In this document: piece after piece, positions 60,367-64,000 of the stretch
Position numbering within the stretch: the stretch's first letter is position 1
How the letters are laid out: every line of letters begins with the position of its first letter
Source: Gemmatimonadetes bacterium T265
GTDB lineage: Bacteria; Gemmatimonadota; Gemmatimonadetes; Gemmatimonadales; Gemmatimonadaceae
Direction: 5' to 3'
DNA: 64,000 nt
Assembly (NCBI GenBank): GCA_019973575.1
Contig: BPUI01000003.1
Location: forward strand, 124,001-188,000
Notes under the pieces: generated by a model
Database searches by the model: none
What the model was told of the DNA's origin: nothing
The model's input: the letters and a program-made list of their open reading frames with translations, nothing else
Made by a program: the position numbers and the translations under genes

Positions 60367-61703
60367 CACAACGAAGGAAGAGGCGACGAGACGGAACGCG
60401 CCGCGGGCGGCGGGGTGGGGGCACGCCGCGCGTCGACCAGGGTGGCGACGACCGCGGCGCCGGCGAGCGCGCCGACGATCCACGCGGGGTGCGCCGCGAC
60501 GGCCTCGACCCGCGGGCCGACCGGGTTCGCCCAGCCAAGGGCGCGCTCGAGCATCCACGCGACCGCGGCCGCGCCCGCGACGACGGCGCCCGGCACGCGC
60601 ACGAACGCGTACGCGCGCGTCCGCGCCAGGACCAGCAGCCACGGCACCGCGACGGCGACGACGGTCAGCTGCATGAGCTCGATCCCGACGTTGAAGCCGA
60701 GGATCGAGAGCGTCAGGTGCCACGGGTCCAGCCCGAACTCGGCCACCACACTCGCGAACGCGAGGCCGTGCACGAGGCCGAACCCGCCCGAGACGAGCGC
60801 CTCGCGCCCCGCAAAGAGCGGCTTGAGCGCGTGCAGCGCGGAGACGAGGATCGACAGCGCGATGAGCGTCTCCACCGGCCGGCTCGGCAGCCGCAGCAGC
60901 CCGACGGCGCCCGCGGCCAGCGTCAGCGAGTGGCCGAGCGTGAACGCGGTCACGACCCGCACGAGGTAGCGCACGCTCGGGCGCACCCCGGCGTAGCCGC
61001 CCCAGCGGGAGTCGGCCCGGCCGCTGACTAACGTACCGCGGAGCGGAACGAGCGCGGCCGGGAGCAGCAGCACGAGCAGGAACAGCAAGTGGTCTGTGCC
61101 CTCCGCGATGTGCCGCATTCCGAGCCGCACGACGCTCGCGAAGCCGCGCCACGCGCTCCCGGGTGGCAGGTCGACCACGAGCGTCGGCGTCGGGTAGCCG
61201 ATCTCGGCCAACACGTTCGGCGGGCCGGCGACCGCGCCGCCGTCCCAGTCGTGCCGCACGGCGACGAGCGAGCGGTGCGTGATGAGCTGGTGCTGGATCA
61301 CGTCGTACTGCAGCGTGAAGCGGCGCACCGGCGCCCCGTCGGGTGGCAGCATCCGGAGGTGCGCGACCAGCGTCGGCACGCGGTCCTGCGTCGTCACCTC
61401 CAAGTCGGGCGAGACGTCCACCCACCACGCGCGCCCGTCGGGGCTGACGAGGCCGACGTGGTGCCCGATGTAGGCGACGAGGCTGTCGTGGTACTGCGCG
61501 ATGCGCCCGCGCGGGTCGTCGAGGAAGGGGTGCTGGTAGCCCATCTCCAGCTCGTTCATCGGCAGCTGGAGCTCGGCCGTGATACCGCGCGCGTCGAGGT
61601 CGAGCAGCACGTGCGTGCGCGGCATCGGGTGCGCGCGGGCCGGGGCGGCCGCGAGCGCGAGCGCGGCGGCCGCCCACACGAGGATCGATCCAATGGTTTT
61701 CAT
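60366..61703 (-). CDS. HupE/UreJ-family membrane protein
   Basis: ATG 61703; 445 aa. Signal peptide ILVWAAAALALAAAPARA with predicted cleavage before His (HPMPRTHVLLDLDARGITAELQLP). A periplasmic domain of about 190 residues precedes a permease part: RHIAEGTDHLLFLLVLLLP, VTAFTLGHSLTLAAGAVG, SALHALKPLF, GGFGLVHGLAFASVVAEFG, LGFNVGIELMQLTVV. The buried H-x4-D-H, HS and HG motifs are those of HupE/UreJ secondary Ni/Co (or related metal) permeases. TGATG overlap couples it to DUF3500 C. The preceding gap holds a 21-bp hairpin. Confidence 0.92.
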   Translation of the reverse strand: MKTIGSILVWAAAALALAAAPARAHPMPRTHVLLDLDARGITAELQLPMNELEMGYQHPFLDDPRGRIAQYHDSLVAYIGHHVGLVSPDGRAWWVDVSPDLEVTTQDRVPTLVAHLRMLPPDGAPVRRFTLQYDVIQHQLITHRSLVAVRHDWDGGAVAGPPNVLAEIGYPTPTLVVDLPPGSAWRGFASVVRLGMRHIAEGTDHLLFLLVLLLPAALVPLRGTLVSGRADSRWGGYAGVRPSVRYLVRVVTAFTLGHSLTLAAGAVGLLRLPSRPVETLIALSILVSALHALKPLFAGREALVSGGFGLVHGLAFASVVAEFGLDPWHLTLSILGFNVGIELMQLTVVAVAVPWLLVLARTRAYAFVRVPGAVVAGAAAVAWMLERALGWANPVGPRVEAVAAHPAWIVGALAGAAVVATLVDARRAPTPPPAARSVSSPLPSL

Positions 61704-61731
61704 CGGTGGTAGTCCGTTTGCCGTCTCGTCT

Positions 61732-61778
61732 TGCCGTCTCGTCCTCCCGAGCGCGGGGCTCGGGAGGACGAGACGGCA
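61732..61778 (-). terminator. strong 21-bp hairpin between DUF3500 D and HupE genes
   Basis: TGCCGTCTCGTCCTCCCGAGC (61732-61752, reads as stem with its exact complement at 61758-61778) encloses a 5-base loop. CCGTCTCGTC also recurs at 61721-61730. No T tract follows on the minus strand, so it may be an attenuator, mRNA-stability or processing hairpin, not a plain terminator. Confidence 0.7.
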
Positions 61779-61782
61779 CGGC

Positions 61783-62997
61783 TCAGAACGTGAAGTCCCC
61801 GCCGTAGTCCTGCTGGCGGTCGCGCCAGATCGTGTGAAAGTGGATCTGGCTTTGGAACACGATCCCGTTCTGGCAGACGAACTCGATCCACACCCGCGGC
61901 CCGTCAATGCGGATGTAGGAGCCCTGCTTCGTGGAGTCACGCCCGCCCGACGACGCGATGTAGGTCTGCGCGAGCGCGGACGGATCCTCGTAGGTCGCGA
62001 GCAGGTTGTTCGCCTCGACGGTGGGCTGCAGCTTCACCCACTCCTCGATCGCGTTCTTCACGAGCTGCTGTTGCGCCGCACTGAGCGACGAGACGCGCAG
62101 GCCCTGATGCGCCGGGAACTTGCCGTCCTGCCCGGGGCCGAGCAGCACGTCGCTGAACGAGGTCCCGAGCGTCGCGCCGGCGAGCTGCACCGCGTTGAGC
62201 GAGTTGATCATGGTGTACATCGCCACCTTGCGCGACTGCAGCGGCGTGTAGGTCACGCCGTTGAGCGTGAATACCTGGGGCTCGATGCCGACGAAGTTCG
62301 GCGTGGCCGTGGGCGTCTGCGTGCCGTTGTAGTGCAGGTTGATGGCGAGGTGGTGGCCGTCGATCTTCAGGATCCACGGGCCGGTCGTCGACGGCGCGCC
62401 GAGGAACGCGACGTAGTAGAGGCTGTCGCCGAAGGCCAGGGTACCGCCGCCCGGGCCGCCGCCCGGCGGGCGCGTGCTGTCCGGTGGGGTGCCGCCGCCC
62501 GGGGGCGTCCCGCCGATAGGGGGCGTCCCGCCGCCCGCGCCCTGGTTCTGGTGCAGGTACGTGTCGGCCGCGCGGATCGACTGGAACGTCGTGTAGCCGG
62601 CCGTGCTCAGGGCGGCCTTAGCGAGGTTGAGCGCCGCCGCCTGCTGCGCGGCGTTCAGGCTGCTGAACTTGACGCCGAGCCGCGACACGAGGTTGGTCGG
62701 CAGGTTGGACCACCGGGTCGCGTTGGACGCCGTATACGCCTGCTGGAGGGTCGCGAGCTGCGTCGTGGTGAGCGTCGCCTTGAACGCGTTGGCGAGACAG
62801 ACGACCTTGGCCGGGTTCTGGGTCGCCTTGGTGCAGTCGACGGTCGTCCGCGTGTCGAGCGCGAAGCTCGGGTCGGTGGCGGCGGCGAGCGACGTCGCGT
62901 TCTTCGCGTCGTTGCAGGCGGCCAGGAACGTGAGGCCGCCGGCGGCGAGCACGCGGAGCGCCGAGACCGCCCGGGTGCGGAACTGGGAGGTGAACAT
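61783..62997 (-). CDS. DUF3500 lipoprotein, paralogue D
   Basis: ATG 62997; 404 aa. Lipobox TFLAAC (Cys near residue 28). Landmarks: CLANAFKATLTTTQLATLQ, RWSNLPTNLVSRLG, WILKIDGHHLAINLHY, VLLGPGQDGK, and QIHFHTIWRDRQQDYGG at the end. A Gly/Pro/Thr insert (GGGTPPIGGTPPGGGTPP) sits at about 150-185, as in paralogue A. Without the Ig domain of C but otherwise closest to it. A large hairpin follows the stop. Confidence 0.9.
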   Translation of the reverse strand: MFTSQFRTRAVSALRVLAAGGLTFLAACNDAKNATSLAAATDPSFALDTRTTVDCTKATQNPAKVVCLANAFKATLTTTQLATLQQAYTASNATRWSNLPTNLVSRLGVKFSSLNAAQQAAALNLAKAALSTAGYTTFQSIRAADTYLHQNQGAGGGTPPIGGTPPGGGTPPDSTRPPGGGPGGGTLAFGDSLYYVAFLGAPSTTGPWILKIDGHHLAINLHYNGTQTPTATPNFVGIEPQVFTLNGVTYTPLQSRKVAMYTMINSLNAVQLAGATLGTSFSDVLLGPGQDGKFPAHQGLRVSSLSAAQQQLVKNAIEEWVKLQPTVEANNLLATYEDPSALAQTYIASSGGRDSTKQGSYIRIDGPRVWIEFVCQNGIVFQSQIHFHTIWRDRQQDYGGDFTF

Positions 62998-63012
62998 GAG
63001 AGAGCCTTGCGG

Positions 63013-63660
63013 TTAGGCGGCGCGGCGGAACGCGGCACCGCGGCGGCGCGCGACAGCGCCCGCACCCGCCATGCCCAGCGAGACGAGCAGCAGCGAGCCC
63101 GGCTCGGGGACTGTCGACGCCTGTGTGCCGTAGATCTGGATCGCGATCGACGCGCCCGCGGTCGACAGGTCCGTCGCCGGCGCGTCGAAGCCGCTGAAGA
63201 CGATGTTCGGGTCGTCGAGCGTGAGGCCGTTCGCCGACAGCGGCGTGCCCGCGACGTAGTTGTAGCTGACGTCGAGCGCGTTGTTCGCGACGATGCCGAA
63301 GTAGTACGTGCGCCCGGCGAGCAGCGCGAATGAGAACGGGTTGCTCAGCACGAGCGTGTTGTCCGCCGTCGCGGCCGCGAGCGTCTGGGTCTGGCTGTAG
63401 ACGAGCTGGTTCGCGGTGGCGTCGTAGATCAGATACTTGAGGCTCGTCGCCGCGTTCGGCGTGCCGAGGTAGAAGCCGAACCGCGTGAGCGTCGTGGCCG
63501 TGCTCACGTCGACGCCCTCGCCGACGCCCTCGCCGGCGGCGCCGGCCGAGGTGGAACCGCCGACCCCGGTGTTCAGGAGCTGGGCCGATGCCGTGCCGGC
63601 ACCGAGGACGCCGACGCACAGGGCGACGGCGCCGGCGGTGAGGAACCGACGGACTCGCAT
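63013..63660 (-). CDS. PEP-CTERM sorting-signal protein
   Basis: ATG 63660; 215 aa. Signal peptide FLTAGAVALCVGVLGAGTASAQ; a beta-rich body (TTLTRFGFYLGTPNAATSLKYLIYD, YYFGIVANNALDVSYNYV); C-terminal VPEPGSLLLVSLGMAGAGAVARRRGAAFRR, that is the PEP motif, a membrane helix and an Arg cluster recognised by exosortase-type systems. It is thus exported and processed at the surface. First gene of the long minus operon, 157 bp downstream of box pair c. TAA lies in GTTAGGC. Confidence 0.9.
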   Translation of the reverse strand: MRVRRFLTAGAVALCVGVLGAGTASAQLLNTGVGGSTSAGAAGEGVGEGVDVSTATTLTRFGFYLGTPNAATSLKYLIYDATANQLVYSQTQTLAAATADNTLVLSNPFSFALLAGRTYYFGIVANNALDVSYNYVAGTPLSANGLTLDDPNIVFSGFDAPATDLSTAGASIAIQIYGTQASTVPEPGSLLLVSLGMAGAGAVARRRGAAFRRAA

Positions 63661-63816
63661 GAGTTTGCCTTGGAGAATGGTGTGAGCGACTGCGCGCGCG
63701 GCACGGGTCGGAGGCCGCCGCGGGTCGCCGGAACGTCCGGCGTGTGATAGAACCCGCACAGTACCGGATCCCCGGTGCGTCGAGACGCGCGATGTTCCGG
63801 ACGGTCCGTGCGTGAT

Positions 63817-63845
63817 GTGAATGGCAGCCGCGCGCAGCGAACGGC
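63817..63845. promoter_or_regulatory. LytTR box pair c
   Basis: GTGAATGGC (63817-63825) and GCGAACGGC (63837-63845), 20 bp apart. Towards the PEP-CTERM gene this reads GCCGTTCGC-N11-GCCATTCAC. Same orientation and spacing as the pairs upstream of the other units. Confidence 0.75.
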
Positions 63846-63916
63846 ACCCTCGGGCCCGGCAGCACGGCGCCCGGCGATTCACGGCCTAACGCACGGGCGC
63901 ATGAGGCCCACGGCCG

Positions 63917-64000
63917 TCACTTCACGGTCACCGTACCGCTCATCGCCGCGCCGTGGACGGCGCACTGGTACGGGTAGGTCCCCGGCGCGGTCGGCATCGT
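63917..64000 (-). CDS. cupredoxin (plastocyanin-like) C-terminus, cut by the window edge
   Basis: The last 27 residues are in the window: GTYPYQCAVHGAAMSGTVTVK then TGA. C-x2-H-x4-M is the type 1 copper-site pattern of plastocyanin/azurin-like proteins (Cys, His, Met ligands). The rest of the gene lies to the right. It is upstream of, and in the same direction as, the PEP-CTERM/DUF3500/HupE operon and supports a copper-related theme. Confidence 0.85.
   Translation of the reverse strand, partial: TMPTAPGTYPYQCAVHGAAMSGTVTVK

Noticed and set aside
1..64000. tRNA, rRNA, riboswitch or replication origin
   Set aside because: None was recognised on either strand by reading; a covariance-model search would be needed to exclude small RNAs.

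Overview
The window is very GC-rich (about 70% or more by eye) bacterial chromosome with dense, often overlapping genes (ATGA/GTGA joints) and frequent GTG/TTG starts. Gene content (a PEP-CTERM protein, DUF3500 paralogues, HupE/UreJ proteins, many one-component regulators) and base composition suggest a Gemmatimonadota-like soil bacterium. This is an inference: no rRNA or other marker gene is present.

Region 1 (1-8.6 kb) is part of a chromosomal integron cassette array. Small plus-strand genes, mostly membrane proteins, alternate with roughly 100-120 bp attC sites (R'' GCCYAAC-like, R' GTTRRRY-like). The integrase would lie left of the window. Two related IS110-family (IS1111-type) elements sit inside attC sites at the same position, and an IS4-family element lies at the right edge. 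One cassette is a frameshifted aminoglycoside/lincosamide nucleotidyltransferase-like gene.

Region 2 (8.6-43 kb) is an accessory-rich patchwork. It holds regulator/target pairs with visible palindromic operators (MFS-MarR-FAD monooxygenase; ArsR-SRPBCC-DUF1569; TetR/ketopantoate reductase-like; TetR/aldo-keto reductase; MarR/esterase). It also has an IS1182-family element with inverted repeats of about 60 bp, several decayed or internally deleted genes, two MITE-like inverted-repeat elements, and an XRE-cupin regulator with fifteen GHAVA repeats translationally coupled to a PLP decarboxylase.

Region 3 (43-64 kb) looks like one functional block. A LytS-type kinase and a LytTR response regulator (48.8-51.1 kb) sit among three flanking transcription units. 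Each unit, and the kinase/regulator operon itself, carries upstream a pair of 9-bp boxes (GCCGTTCGC-like, resembling the AlgR/LytTR box) at exactly 20-bp spacing and in the same orientation relative to the gene. The predicted targets include a PepSY membrane protein, four paralogous DUF3500 proteins, a HupE/UreJ-family permease, an EF-hand protein with a HupE-like N-terminus, a TonB receptor, an ion channel and a PEP-CTERM protein. A cupredoxin C-terminus lies at the window edge. Predicted mature N-terminal histidines, the conserved histidines of DUF3500 and the cupredoxin point to metal, perhaps copper, handling. This is the best candidate for an undescribed system in the window.

The heptamer GTTAGGC/GCCTAAC, identical to an integron core site, recurs about 30 times across the window. 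It occurs at stop codons, in intergenic DNA and inside genes, where it usually forces a rare TTA leucine codon. An unusual number of genes carry frameshifts; sequencing or assembly error cannot be excluded for the isolated ones.
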